Source: Ancylobacter polymorphus (GTDB taxonomy: Bacteria; Pseudomonadota; Alphaproteobacteria; Rhizobiales; Xanthobacteraceae). From it: DNA of 64,000 nt. How positions within the stretch are numbered: the stretch's first letter is position 1; every line of letters starts with the position of its first letter. The position numbers and the translations under genes are program-made. Location of the stretch: positions 372,001 to 436,000 of the forward strand of contig NZ_JAUSUI010000001.1 of the NCBI RefSeq assembly GCF_030813495.1, given 5' to 3'. The notes under the pieces are model-generated. The model had not been told where the DNA came from and searched no databases. It saw only the letters and a list, made by a program, of their open reading frames with translations. Positions 33,724 through 41,950 of the stretch are shown in pieces.

Positions 33724-34800
33724 TCAACCGCGCAGGCTCGGCGCGAGCGCGGCGCATTCGGCCGCGTCGAGATGGCCGAGCTCGACGCTGTAGCGCGCCG
33801 TGGCCCCGGCCGGCAGGCGGATGACATTGCCCTTGGCCTTCTCCGCCGTGTAACCCTCCGGCTCGCAGGTGGCGGGGAGGGCGAAGGCGCAGACCGACTG
33901 ATCGTGCCCGGCCAGAATCCAGCGCACGGTCTTGGGAAATTCCGCCGGGCGGTAGCGGGCGAGGAAGGCGTCGCCCTCCGGGCGGCGCAGCAGCATCGTC
34001 GTCGCGCCCTGCGCATCGGCGGCGAGACCGGTGAGATAGAACACCTGCTCCGGGTCGAATCCGTCCGCCTGGCGGACGACGCGACTGCCGGAGGGATCGG
34101 TCGCGAGCGCCTCGATGCGTGCGAGATAGGTCGGGTTCGGTGCCACATGCGCCGGCACGGCGCGGCGCACCGCCGTATGGGTGGCGTCGTAGGGCGCCTG
34201 CTGCAGGATTTCGCCGCCTTCGACAAAGGCGTAGTTCACATGCGCCATATACATGAGGTCCATGGCGTCGCCGGCGGAGAGGTTGGTCACCTCCATTGCC
34301 ATGTCAAAGCGGGCGTCAGTGGCGTGCAGCGTCACGCTCGGCCGGGCCATGTAATGGGCGCCGAAGCCCATCGCATATTCATAGGCGCCGAACAGCCGCA
34401 TCCACGGCCCGCGCGCATCCGTGCCGAGTTCGATGCCGGCGCTGTCCATCGGCGCGCAGGGCATCTCGCCATGGGCGGGATGGGTATCGGTCGGGCCGGG
34501 CACGCCATTGCGCAGCAGGCCGGAATGAAAGGCGAAGCAGCCATAGGTCTCCGCGATGGTGCGCACCGGGCGGGGCGCCTTGAACATGCTGCGCATGGTC
34601 AGGTCGACGCCGTCGAAGGCGGCGGACCAGATCATCTGCCCGAGATAGGGCAGCACGACCAGCGCGCCGCGTGCATTGGCGAGCCGGACCGCCTCCACGC
34701 CGGTGGGGTAGCGGAACAGGCTGGCGGTCAGGCCCTCATGCTCCACGGCCAGCCGTTCCGTGTCGCCGAAGCTGCGGCGGTCGAGATGAATGCGGGTCAT
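33724..34800 (-). CDS. Aldose 1-epimerase-like protein (DUF4432/DeoX-like)
   Basis: A 358-residue protein of the galactose-mutarotase-like superfamily. HSGLLRNGVPGPTDTHPAHG and EVTNLSAGDAMDLMYMAHVN match DUF4432-type epimerases. ATG 34800 overlaps the permease stop (ATGA). Such proteins accompany deoxyribose kinases in enterobacterial deoK-type loci, so interconversion of sugar anomers before phosphorylation is likely. Active-site His residues are visible in the THPAHGEMP and YMAHVNYAF segments. Confidence 0.75.
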   Translation of the reverse strand: MTRIHLDRRSFGDTERLAVEHEGLTASLFRYPTGVEAVRLANARGALVVLPYLGQMIWSAAFDGVDLTMRSMFKAPRPVRTIAETYGCFAFHSGLLRNGVPGPTDTHPAHGEMPCAPMDSAGIELGTDARGPWMRLFGAYEYAMGFGAHYMARPSVTLHATDARFDMAMEVTNLSAGDAMDLMYMAHVNYAFVEGGEILQQAPYDATHTAVRRAVPAHVAPNPTYLARIEALATDPSGSRVVRQADGFDPEQVFYLTGLAADAQGATTMLLRRPEGDAFLARYRPAEFPKTVRWILAGHDQSVCAFALPATCEPEGYTAEKAKGNVIRLPAGATARYSVELGHLDAAECAALAPSLRG

Positions 34801-35792
34801 GCGCGATTCCTGAAAGCGTTCAGCACCATGACGAGCAGCAGGAAGCCGCCCCAGATGAAGTCGATCAGATGGTTGGAAAAGCGCATCATCTGGAAGCCCG
34901 AGGCCAGCAGCATCAGCGCGATCACCGCGATGGAAATGCCGAGCACCGTGCCCTTGCCGCCGGCCGGATTGGTGCCGCCGAGCACGCAGATGAGCACCGC
35001 CTGCAAGAGGTAGGACGTGCCGTAATCCGACTTCGCCGCATTGGTGCGGCCCGAGAGCATGATGCCCGCCAGCGCTGCCAGCGTGCCGCTCAACATGTAG
35101 GAGGCCAGCACCATGCGGTCGCTCTTCAGTCCCGCGAACACCGCCGCGCGCGGATTCGTGCCGATGAGGAACAGGTTGAGGCCGAAGGAGGTGCGCGTCA
35201 GCATCACCGCGATCACCATGGCGACAGCGACGAAGATCAGCAGCGGAACCGCGATGCCGAACAGCTTGCCATTGCCGATCAGCCCCCAGTAAGCGGGGAA
35301 GCCGACAATGGCGGGCCCGCCGGTGAGCACCATGCACAGGCCGGTGAACACCTGTCCCGTGCCGAGCGTGGCGAGGATGGGGGTGATCTTCGCCCGGGTG
35401 ATCAGCAGCCCGTTCAGCGCGCCCGCGATCAGCCCGACGCCGAGTGCCAGCATCACCCCGGCGGCGACACGGGCGATTTCGCCCGCCGCGCCGGCCGTGG
35501 GATCGCCGGGGAACAGCTTGGTGAAGAACACGCCGGCGAGGATGCCGGCAAGGTTGGCGATGCCGATCACCGACAGGTCGATGCCGCCGGTGAGCATGGC
35601 CAGCATCATGGCGATGGCGACGATGCCGAGCTCGGGAAAGATGAAGCTGATCGACTCGAAATTGTAGTAGCGCAGGAACTTGGTGGGTTCGAGCCAGCTC
35701 ATCACCGCAAAGATGACGACCGTGATCAGAACCAGTTGCAGGATGTTGTTGTCGCGGTTGATGAAGCGCGAAAGGTCGAGACGCTTTTCCAT
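34797..35792 (-). CDS. ABC sugar permease, RbsC-like
   Basis: A 331-residue permease of the ribose/AI-2 type. The start is taken as ATG 35792 because GAGGGG lies at good distance; in-frame starts exist at 35801 and 35810. Typical segments are LTGGIDLSVIGIANLAGILA and FSNHLIDFIWGGFLLLVMVL. Second of two tandem permeases, together forming the transmembrane pore. Confidence 0.9.
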   Translation of the reverse strand: MEKRLDLSRFINRDNNILQLVLITVVIFAVMSWLEPTKFLRYYNFESISFIFPELGIVAIAMMLAMLTGGIDLSVIGIANLAGILAGVFFTKLFPGDPTAGAAGEIARVAAGVMLALGVGLIAGALNGLLITRAKITPILATLGTGQVFTGLCMVLTGGPAIVGFPAYWGLIGNGKLFGIAVPLLIFVAVAMVIAVMLTRTSFGLNLFLIGTNPRAAVFAGLKSDRMVLASYMLSGTLAALAGIMLSGRTNAAKSDYGTSYLLQAVLICVLGGTNPAGGKGTVLGISIAVIALMLLASGFQMMRFSNHLIDFIWGGFLLLVMVLNAFRNRA

Positions 35793-35806
35793 GGTGCCCA
35801 TTCCCC

Positions 35807-36778
35807 TCACGCCAGCGTCTTGCGGTCGCGCCAGGCGGTGAGCGCGGTGGCGACGACGATGACGCCGCCGACGACCACGCCCTGCCAGGTATTGTCCACG
35901 CGCATGATGATGAGGCTGTTCTTGATCAGCACCAGCAGGAACACGCCGAGCAGCGTGCCCAGCACCGAGCCGCGTCCGCCGAAGATGGAGGCGCCGCCCA
36001 GCACGACGGCGGCGATCACGTCGAGCTCATAGCCGACGAAGTCGCGCGGATTGGCCAGCCAGATCATCGAGGCGTGCAGCAGGCCGGCGAAACCCGCCAG
36101 CGCGCCGGCGAGGCCATAGGCGACATAGACCGTGCGCCGGGTGTTGAAGCCAACGCGCTTGGCCGATTCCGCATCGTCGCCATAGGCGAAGATCGAGCGT
36201 CCGGTCAGGGTGCGGCTGAGGAACAGCCAGACCGCGCCGGCGATGGCGAGATAGACGAACACCATCACCGAGAGCTTGGCGCCGCCAATATCGAGGCTGG
36301 AGCGGCCGAAGGCGATCAGCGCCGGCGGCATGCGGTCGATATTGACGATCGACGTGCCGACCAGCCCGAGCAGGAGGCCACGCACCACCGAGGCGGAGCC
36401 CAGCGTGACGATCAGCGGGATCATGCGGAAGGTGTGAATGAAGAAGGCGTTGGCGAGGCCGCAGATGAGGCCGATCAGCGTCGCGCCGATGAAGGGCAGC
36501 ATCACGCCCTCATGGCCATAGGCGTTCATCGCCAGCACGGTGAGATACATGGCGGCGGCGGCGAAGGCCGGGAACGACACGTCGATGCCGCCGGAGATCA
36601 TCACCACCAGCACGCTGAGCGCCATAATGCCTATGATGACATTGGCGCGCAGCAGGTTGAACAGATTGTCCGCCTGCCAGAAAGCGGGATTGATCAGCCC
36701 GATCACCACCATGATCGCGGCGACGATGAGGAAAACCGCCGTTTCGGAGCGGCGCATCAGCTTGGCGAGGGTCATCAT
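35807..36778 (-). CDS. ABC sugar permease, RbsC-like
   Basis: A 323-residue inner-membrane protein with about eight to ten predicted helices. VVMISGGIDVSFPAFAAAAM and LGGASIFGGRGSVLGTLLGV are characteristic of carbohydrate-uptake-2 permeases. It overlaps the ATPase stop. The two different permeases predict a heterodimeric channel, as in AI-2-type importers. Confidence 0.9.
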   Translation of the reverse strand: MMTLAKLMRRSETAVFLIVAAIMVVIGLINPAFWQADNLFNLLRANVIIGIMALSVLVVMISGGIDVSFPAFAAAAMYLTVLAMNAYGHEGVMLPFIGATLIGLICGLANAFFIHTFRMIPLIVTLGSASVVRGLLLGLVGTSIVNIDRMPPALIAFGRSSLDIGGAKLSVMVFVYLAIAGAVWLFLSRTLTGRSIFAYGDDAESAKRVGFNTRRTVYVAYGLAGALAGFAGLLHASMIWLANPRDFVGYELDVIAAVVLGGASIFGGRGSVLGTLLGVFLLVLIKNSLIIMRVDNTWQGVVVGGVIVVATALTAWRDRKTLA

Positions 36779-38274
36779 CAGCGCAGCGTCTTCAAGCGGG
36801 AATGGATGTCGTCCTCCTCAAGACCGCGCGGGTCGAGATCATCGAGGATCGCGCCGCGGTGCATGAGGAGAATACGGTTGCAGTTGTGCAGAAGCTCCGG
36901 CACGTCGTCCGAGATCATCAGCACCGCCAACCCGTCCTTAACCGCGAGTTCGCGGATGCGCCGGTGGATCTCCGCCTTGGAGCCGACATCGACGCCGACG
37001 GTGGGCCCGTTGAGGATCAGCACGCGCGGCCCGGTGAGCAGCCAGCGGCCGATGATGACGCGCTGCTGATTGCCGCCGGAGAGCTTGCCGACCTCCTTCT
37101 CCACATCGGTGGTGGCGATCTTCATATCGGCGACGGTGCGCTCAGCCAGCGCGGTCATCGCGTCGTCGGAGAGGAAAGGCCCGCGCGTCGCCCGCTCGAT
37201 GGCGCTCGCCACCACATTGCGGGCGATGGACTGGCTCATGAACAGCCCTTCGGACAGGCGATCCTCCGGCACATAGGCGATGCCGGCCTCCACCGCCTCC
37301 GGCACGCTGGCGAGGCTGAGCGGCGTGCCGTCGAGCAGCACCGTGCCGCGATGCTCCGGTTCCATGCCGAACAAAGCGAGGGCGAGTTCGGTGCGGCCCG
37401 AGCCGAGCAGACCGGAAAGGCCGACAATCTCGCCGGCGCGCAGATCGAACGACACGTCCCGCACCGCCTCGCCGACGCTGAGGCCGCGCACGCGCAGGCG
37501 CGGTTCGGCCGCCGCGTCGCCCGTCCAGCCATAGCGCTCATGACCGAGGTCCTGCCCGGTCATGGCGCGGGTGATGCGGGCCTCGGTGAAATCGGTCGTC
37601 GGGCCTTCCTCGACCTTGCGGCCGTTGCGGAACACGCAGATGCGGTCGGAAATCTCCAGCATCTCCCGCATCTTGTGGCTGACGAACAGCACGGCGATGC
37701 CCCTGGCCCGGATTTCACGCACGAGGGTGAAGAGCCGCTCGACCTCGCGCCCGGTGAGTGCGGTGGTCGGCTCGTCCATGATCAGCAGGCGCGTCTCGCT
37801 CATCAGCGCCCTGGCGATGGCGACGATCTGCCGGTCGGCGGTGGAGAGATCGCCGACCCGCGCGTCGAGGTCGATGGCGACATCGAGCCGGGCGAGCGCC
37901 TGCGCGCCGAGGCGGCGGCATTCGGCAGGGCTGACGAGCCGGCGCCCCTCGCTGAGCAGCCGGCCCATGGCGAGGTTCTCCGCCACGGTCAGGCTCGGGA
38001 ACAGCGAGAAATCCTGATAGATGACCTGGACACCGGCGGCGATGGCCGCGCGCGGTGAGAAGCCGGACACGGGTACGCCGTCGATCAGCAGCGTACCTTC
38101 GTCAAAGGCGTAGACGCCGGAGACGATCTTGATCAGCGTCGACTTGCCCGAACCGTTCTCGCCGGCGAGGCAGAGGATCTCCGCCGGGGCGATGGCGAAG
38201 TCGATGCCGTCCAGCGCCTTCATGCCGGGGAAGCGCTTGGTGACGCCGCGCAGTTCGATCAGGGGTACGGCCAT
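36778..38274 (-). CDS. Sugar ABC transporter ATPase with two nucleotide-binding domains, RbsA-like
   Basis: 498 residues from ATG 38274. The first domain has Walker A GENGSGKST and Walker B LLIMDEPTTALT. The second has a degenerate P-loop (LLGSGRTE), signature LSGGNQQRVIIGRWL and ILNGPTVGVDVG, where Asp-Glu of the usual DEPT is replaced by NGPT. One degenerate site is normal for CUT2 ATPases, but loss of the DE pair in domain two is notable. It energises import through the two permeases. Confidence 0.9.
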   Translation of the reverse strand: MAVPLIELRGVTKRFPGMKALDGIDFAIAPAEILCLAGENGSGKSTLIKIVSGVYAFDEGTLLIDGVPVSGFSPRAAIAAGVQVIYQDFSLFPSLTVAENLAMGRLLSEGRRLVSPAECRRLGAQALARLDVAIDLDARVGDLSTADRQIVAIARALMSETRLLIMDEPTTALTGREVERLFTLVREIRARGIAVLFVSHKMREMLEISDRICVFRNGRKVEEGPTTDFTEARITRAMTGQDLGHERYGWTGDAAAEPRLRVRGLSVGEAVRDVSFDLRAGEIVGLSGLLGSGRTELALALFGMEPEHRGTVLLDGTPLSLASVPEAVEAGIAYVPEDRLSEGLFMSQSIARNVVASAIERATRGPFLSDDAMTALAERTVADMKIATTDVEKEVGKLSGGNQQRVIIGRWLLTGPRVLILNGPTVGVDVGSKAEIHRRIRELAVKDGLAVLMISDDVPELLHNCNRILLMHRGAILDDLDPRGLEEDDIHSRLKTLR

Positions 38275-38405
38275 GGGATGCGCCCGTCGGGAAGGGAAGG
38301 CCGGCACAAAGCGCCGCCCGCCCACGCCTTTGTCAGCGAAATGAGGGGACCTTCGCAAGCCGGGGAGGGGCGCCGGCGCCCCGCCACGGCTCGCCCTGCG
38401 GTGGC

Positions 38406-38432
38406 GGCGCGGGACCTCAAGGACCCCGCGCC
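38406..38432 (-). terminator. Hairpin between binding-protein and ATPase genes
   Basis: GGCGCGGG (38406-38413) pairs with CCCGCGCC (38425-38432), 9 bases after the binding-protein stop. No T-run follows. Such hairpins attenuate transcription or protect the 3' end of binding-protein mRNA, so that this product outnumbers the membrane parts. A second GC palindrome (GGGGCGCCGGCGCCCC) lies just downstream near 38366-38381. Confidence 0.55.
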
Positions 38433-38440
38433 AACCGCCG

Positions 38441-39487
38441 TCAGAACTTGTACTGGTCCATGTTTTCCTTGGTCACGCCGACCCAGCCCTGCCCGTAGAG
38501 CAGGTTCGGCGCGGCGCCGGCCGGGGTGGTGAGGTTCTCATAGCCCTTGAGGCCGAGATTGAGGCCAGCCTTGATCTGGTCCTTCTTGCCCGAGAGCGCC
38601 ATCACGGCCAGCTCGTTCATGGCATAGCCGGCGACCGCCGGGTCCCAGAACTGGATGTACTGAATGTCGCCGTCCGCGAGGTACTTGCCGGCGACGGAGG
38701 GCAGGCCGGTGCCGGAGAAGAACACCTTGCCCTTCAGCCCGCGCTCGGCGATCAGACGGCCGGCGCCGGCCGAGGTCGGCATCGGGCCGCCGATGATGCC
38801 GTTCACGTCCGGATAGGTGGTCAGGGCTTCGGAGAGGCGGTTATAGTCGGTGTTGGCGTCGTCATAGGTCTCAAGGCGCTGGGTGGCGAGCGCCATGTCC
38901 GGAAAGTGCTTCTTCTGGTACTCGATCGCGCCGTCGATCCATTCATTCTGCGACTGCGAGGTCAGGCTGCCCACGGTGGCGAGGTACTTGCCCTTGCCGC
39001 CGGTGTATTTGCCGAGCACCTCCATCAGCTGCGCGCCATAGGCCTTGTTGTCGAAGGCTTCCAGGATGTAGTCGGCGTTCTTGAGGTTCGAGGCCTCATG
39101 GGCGATGACCACGATGCCGCGGTCGCGCGCCTTCTTCAGCACCGGCTCGACCGCTTCGACCGAGAACGGGACGATGCAGATGGCATCGACGCCCTGGGCG
39201 ATGAGGTTCTCGATGAGCTGCACCTGGGCGGCGGCGTCCGCCTGGCTCGGGCCGACCTGCCACACATCCATCCCGGTGTCAGTGCCGAACTGCTTGACCC
39301 CGTCGCGCATGCGATCGAACCAGGCGATGCCGTCGACCTTCACTACGGTGGCGATGGAGAACTTCTTGCCGGTGGCGGCGGCGGTGATGTCCTTCGGCAC
39401 CTGGCTGGTATCCACCACGCCATCGGCGAAGGCGGGGGCGGCCAGCAGCGACAGGCTCGCCGCGAGGGTCAGTAGCGTCTTTCTCAT
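38441..39487 (-). CDS. Periplasmic sugar-binding protein of the ABC importer
   Basis: A 348-residue protein with a Sec signal peptide (MRKTLLTLAASLSLLAAPAFA). The mature part is a peripasmic-binding-protein type 1 fold: QLIENLIAQGVDAICIVPFS, DRGIVVIAHEASN, GPMPTSAGAGRLIAERG. It resembles rhamnose/AI-2/ribose-type receptors. ATG 39487 follows GGGAGGAC. With DeoC next to it, 2-deoxyribose or a related pentose is the favoured ligand; this is inference. Confidence 0.88.
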   Translation of the reverse strand: MRKTLLTLAASLSLLAAPAFADGVVDTSQVPKDITAAATGKKFSIATVVKVDGIAWFDRMRDGVKQFGTDTGMDVWQVGPSQADAAAQVQLIENLIAQGVDAICIVPFSVEAVEPVLKKARDRGIVVIAHEASNLKNADYILEAFDNKAYGAQLMEVLGKYTGGKGKYLATVGSLTSQSQNEWIDGAIEYQKKHFPDMALATQRLETYDDANTDYNRLSEALTTYPDVNGIIGGPMPTSAGAGRLIAERGLKGKVFFSGTGLPSVAGKYLADGDIQYIQFWDPAVAGYAMNELAVMALSGKKDQIKAGLNLGLKGYENLTTPAGAAPNLLYGQGWVGVTKENMDQYKF

Positions 39488-39570
39488 GGATGTCCTCCCA
39501 GACATTCGTTGATTTTGATGGCGTTGGCGAAGGGCAGAGGGTGCCCCGGTAGCAAACCGGCCGGAACGGC

Positions 39571-40272
39571 TCAGTAGCCGGCATTCGCCGCCGGGGCGGC
39601 GCCCGCGACGATGGCGATGCTGGCGCTGGCGCCGATGCGGGTGGCGCCGGCGTCGATCATCGCCCAGGCGGTAGCGGCATCGCGCACCCCGCCGGACGCC
39701 TTAACACCCATGTGCGGCCCGACGACCCGGCGCATCAGCGCGATGTCGGCCACGGTGGCACCGCCGGTCGAAAAGCCTGTCGAGGTCTTGACGAATTCGG
39801 CGCCGACCTTCTGCGCGAGGCGGCAGGCCTCTTCCTTCTGGGAATCGGTGAGCAGGCAGGTCTCCAGGATCACCTTGAGCACCGCGCCGCGGGTGGCTTC
39901 GCGGACACTGGCAAGGTCGGCGCGGCAGCGGGCAAGGTCGCCTTCGATCAGCGCGCCGATGTCGATCACCATGTCGATTTCCTGCGCCCCGGCGGCGATG
40001 GCCAGCCGTGCCTCGGCGGCCTTGGCCTCGGCCCCGCCGGCCCCCAGCGGGAAGCCGACCACCACGCAGGTCTTCACCGGCGTGCCGGCGAGTTCATCGG
40101 CGACAAAGCCGGCATGCACCGCGTTCACGCACACCGAGGCGAAGCCATGTTCGCGCGCTTCCGCGCAATAGCGGGCTACTTCGGCGCGCGAGGCTTCCGC
40201 CTTGAGAAGGGTGTGATCGATGAGCCCGGCCAAAGAGCGGGTATCGCGCAGAGCTGGTGCGGTTTCTGCCAT
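39571..40272 (-). CDS. deoC: Deoxyribose-phosphate aldolase
   Basis: A 233-residue class I aldolase. The Schiff-base lysine lies in AEFVKTSTGFSTGG, and a second lysine in MGVKASGGVRDA. It splits 2-deoxyribose 5-phosphate into acetaldehyde and glyceraldehyde 3-phosphate. First gene of the leftward operon that includes the importer, mutarotase-like protein and kinase. Divergent from the DeoR-type regulator, with operator-like repeats between them. Confidence 0.95.
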   Translation of the reverse strand: MAETAPALRDTRSLAGLIDHTLLKAEASRAEVARYCAEAREHGFASVCVNAVHAGFVADELAGTPVKTCVVVGFPLGAGGAEAKAAEARLAIAAGAQEIDMVIDIGALIEGDLARCRADLASVREATRGAVLKVILETCLLTDSQKEEACRLAQKVGAEFVKTSTGFSTGGATVADIALMRRVVGPHMGVKASGGVRDAATAWAMIDAGATRIGASASIAIVAGAAPAANAGY

Positions 40273-40294
40273 GAGACGTTTTCACCCGGTCAGT

Positions 40295-40354
40295 TTTGTT
40301 ATGATTATCACAAGATTTGTTGCGAACATTTCACGGCACACTTGACGAGTCAAG
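40295..40354. promoter_or_regulatory. Operator-like repeats between deoC and the DeoR gene
   Basis: TTTGTTATGA (40295-40304) recurs as TTTGTTGCGA (40316-40325), a 21-base direct repeat (two helical turns). A perfect inverted repeat CTTGAC-GA-GTCAAG lies at 40341-40354. Both are placed where a regulator could control divergent transcription; CTTGAC could alternatively be a -35 element for the regulator gene. Confidence 0.5.
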
Positions 40355-40379
40355 GCGGACCGCCAATGAAGGTGGGGGG

Positions 40380-41102
40380 ATGGGGAGCGACGTGAAGAAA
40401 CCCGAGCGAATCCGGCGGCTGGACGAGCGGCTGCGCGCCGTGGGCGTGCTGCACCTGCGCGACGCCGCCCAACATCTCGACGTGTCGGAAATGACGGTGC
40501 GTCGCGATCTCGCGAGCGCGCCGGAGCTGTTCAGCTATCTCGGCGGCTATATCCTGCCCGCCGGGAGCGAGCGCGCCTCAACCTACCGGCTCGATGCGGA
40601 ATTCGACGCCCATGCCGAGGCCAAGGAGGCGGCCGGCCGCGCGGCGGCGCGTCTTGTCGAGCCGGACGACACCATCTTCATCGACTGCGGCACGACCACG
40701 CCGCGCATGATCGAGCATTTGCCGGTCACGGGCCGGCTCACCGTCATCACCTATGCCATGAACATCGCCGCGCGGCTCGCCGGGCGGCCGAACACCAGCC
40801 TCATCCTGCTTGGAGGGCTGTTCCACGCCTCGTCGCAGAGCTTTTCCGGCGAGGAGGCGCTGCGCAGCCTGGAACGGCTCGGCATCAGCAAGGCGTTCAT
40901 TTCCGCCGGCGGCGTCCACGCCCAGCATGGCGTCACCTGTTCCAACTTCCATGAAGTGCCAGTGAAGCAGGCGGCGCTGGTGCGGGCGGCGGCGGCCTAT
41001 CTCGTCGTCGACTCCAGCAAGCTCGACAAGATCAAGCCCGCCTTCTTCGCCCGGCGCGAGCAGTTCGCCCGCCTCATCACCGAGGCGGACGCGCAGAGCT
41101 GA
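40380..41102 (+). CDS. DeoR-family transcriptional regulator
   Basis: A 240-residue DeoR/GlpR-type repressor starting ATG 40380 behind AAGGTGGGGG. The N-terminal HTH is LHLRDAAQHLDVSEMTVRRD. The C-terminal sensor has DDTIFIDCGTTTPRMIEHLP and SFSGEEALRSLERLGISKAF, the phosphosugar-binding fold. It likely represses the divergent deoC operon and responds to deoxyribose 5-phosphate or a similar sugar phosphate. Confidence 0.9.
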   Translation: MGSDVKKPERIRRLDERLRAVGVLHLRDAAQHLDVSEMTVRRDLASAPELFSYLGGYILPAGSERASTYRLDAEFDAHAEAKEAAGRAAARLVEPDDTIFIDCGTTTPRMIEHLPVTGRLTVITYAMNIAARLAGRPNTSLILLGGLFHASSQSFSGEEALRSLERLGISKAFISAGGVHAQHGVTCSNFHEVPVKQAALVRAAAAYLVVDSSKLDKIKPAFFARREQFARLITEADAQS

Positions 41103-41110
41103 AGTAGCCG

Positions 41111-41950
41111 CTAGAAGCGGTAGGTCGCGCCCAGAATGGGCCCCTGCATCAGCACGTCATAGAGAAACGCGCCGTTCTGGTAATCGACCGACAGCGCGCG
41201 ATAGCCGGCGCGCAGGGCGAGATTCTCGTTCCACTGGTAGTTCACCGTGGCAATGGCCTGCCAGGTGAGCTTGGAGCCGACATCGAAACCGCCAATATCG
41301 CCCACCAGCGTCAGGCTCCACGGCCCGCCAAGCTGGGCGAGCACGCGGGCGGCGATGACCGGATCGATCCAGCTCTCGGCCTGGCTGTATTCGAGTCCCG
41401 CCGGCAACAGGCCGGGATCAACCGTGAGCCGGTTGTTGAGGTGCCAGTAGCGCAGGCCCGCGCCGGCATCGACATCCAGCGTGTCCGATTCGTAGAGGCG
41501 ATAGAGCACGTCGCCCTGCAGCGTCAGGCTGCGCGAACGGATTTCGAAGCCGGCGTTGTAGGGACCGGGCAGGGTGCCGGAGGGCGTCACCTGCGTGAAC
41601 ATCAGATCGGCGAGAAAGCCCCACCGTCCCACCCGCATCTCGCCCGAGCCCATGACCGCGCCATTGAGGTCCTGCAACACGTCGCGGAAGCTGAGGTCGA
41701 TATTGGCGGCGGGCAAAGGCGGCAGGGTGGAACTCGTGCCGTGCAGCGCACTGGCCCAGAGATACATCGTGGCGGAGAAGGTCGGTGCATCCGCATCGAC
41801 GACGGGCGCGGGCAGGCTCACCGCCGGCGGCGTCGGTTCAAGATCGGCGGCACCGGCCGGCGCGCCGCCGACAAGGACCAGTAACGCCGCTGCAAAGAAC
41901 GGTGCGGCGGCGGCGGAAGGGCCAAGGGCCCGCAGGCGGGGCTCGCGCAT
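41111..41950 (-). CDS. Outer-membrane beta-barrel protein
   Basis: A 279-residue exported protein. The signal peptide (about residues 1-35) ends GGAPAGA. The rest shows alternating aromatic/hydrophobic strands such as FSATMYLWASALHG, GDVLYRLYESDTLDVDAGAG and LALRAGYRALSVDYQ, ending with YRF, the typical C-terminal phenylalanine of barrels. ATG 41950 overlaps the sulfatase stop (TGATG). Co-transcription with the sulfatase suggests a role in uptake of sulfated molecules; the specificity is unknown. Confidence 0.75.
   Translation of the reverse strand: MREPRLRALGPSAAAAPFFAAALLVLVGGAPAGAADLEPTPPAVSLPAPVVDADAPTFSATMYLWASALHGTSSTLPPLPAANIDLSFRDVLQDLNGAVMGSGEMRVGRWGFLADLMFTQVTPSGTLPGPYNAGFEIRSRSLTLQGDVLYRLYESDTLDVDAGAGLRYWHLNNRLTVDPGLLPAGLEYSQAESWIDPVIAARVLAQLGGPWSLTLVGDIGGFDVGSKLTWQAIATVNYQWNENLALRAGYRALSVDYQNGAFLYDVLMQGPILGATYRF

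Noticed and set aside
38366-38381. GGGGCGCCGGCGCCCC palindrome as a terminator
   Set aside because: No loop and no T-run; the neighbouring 38406-38432 hairpin is the better candidate.
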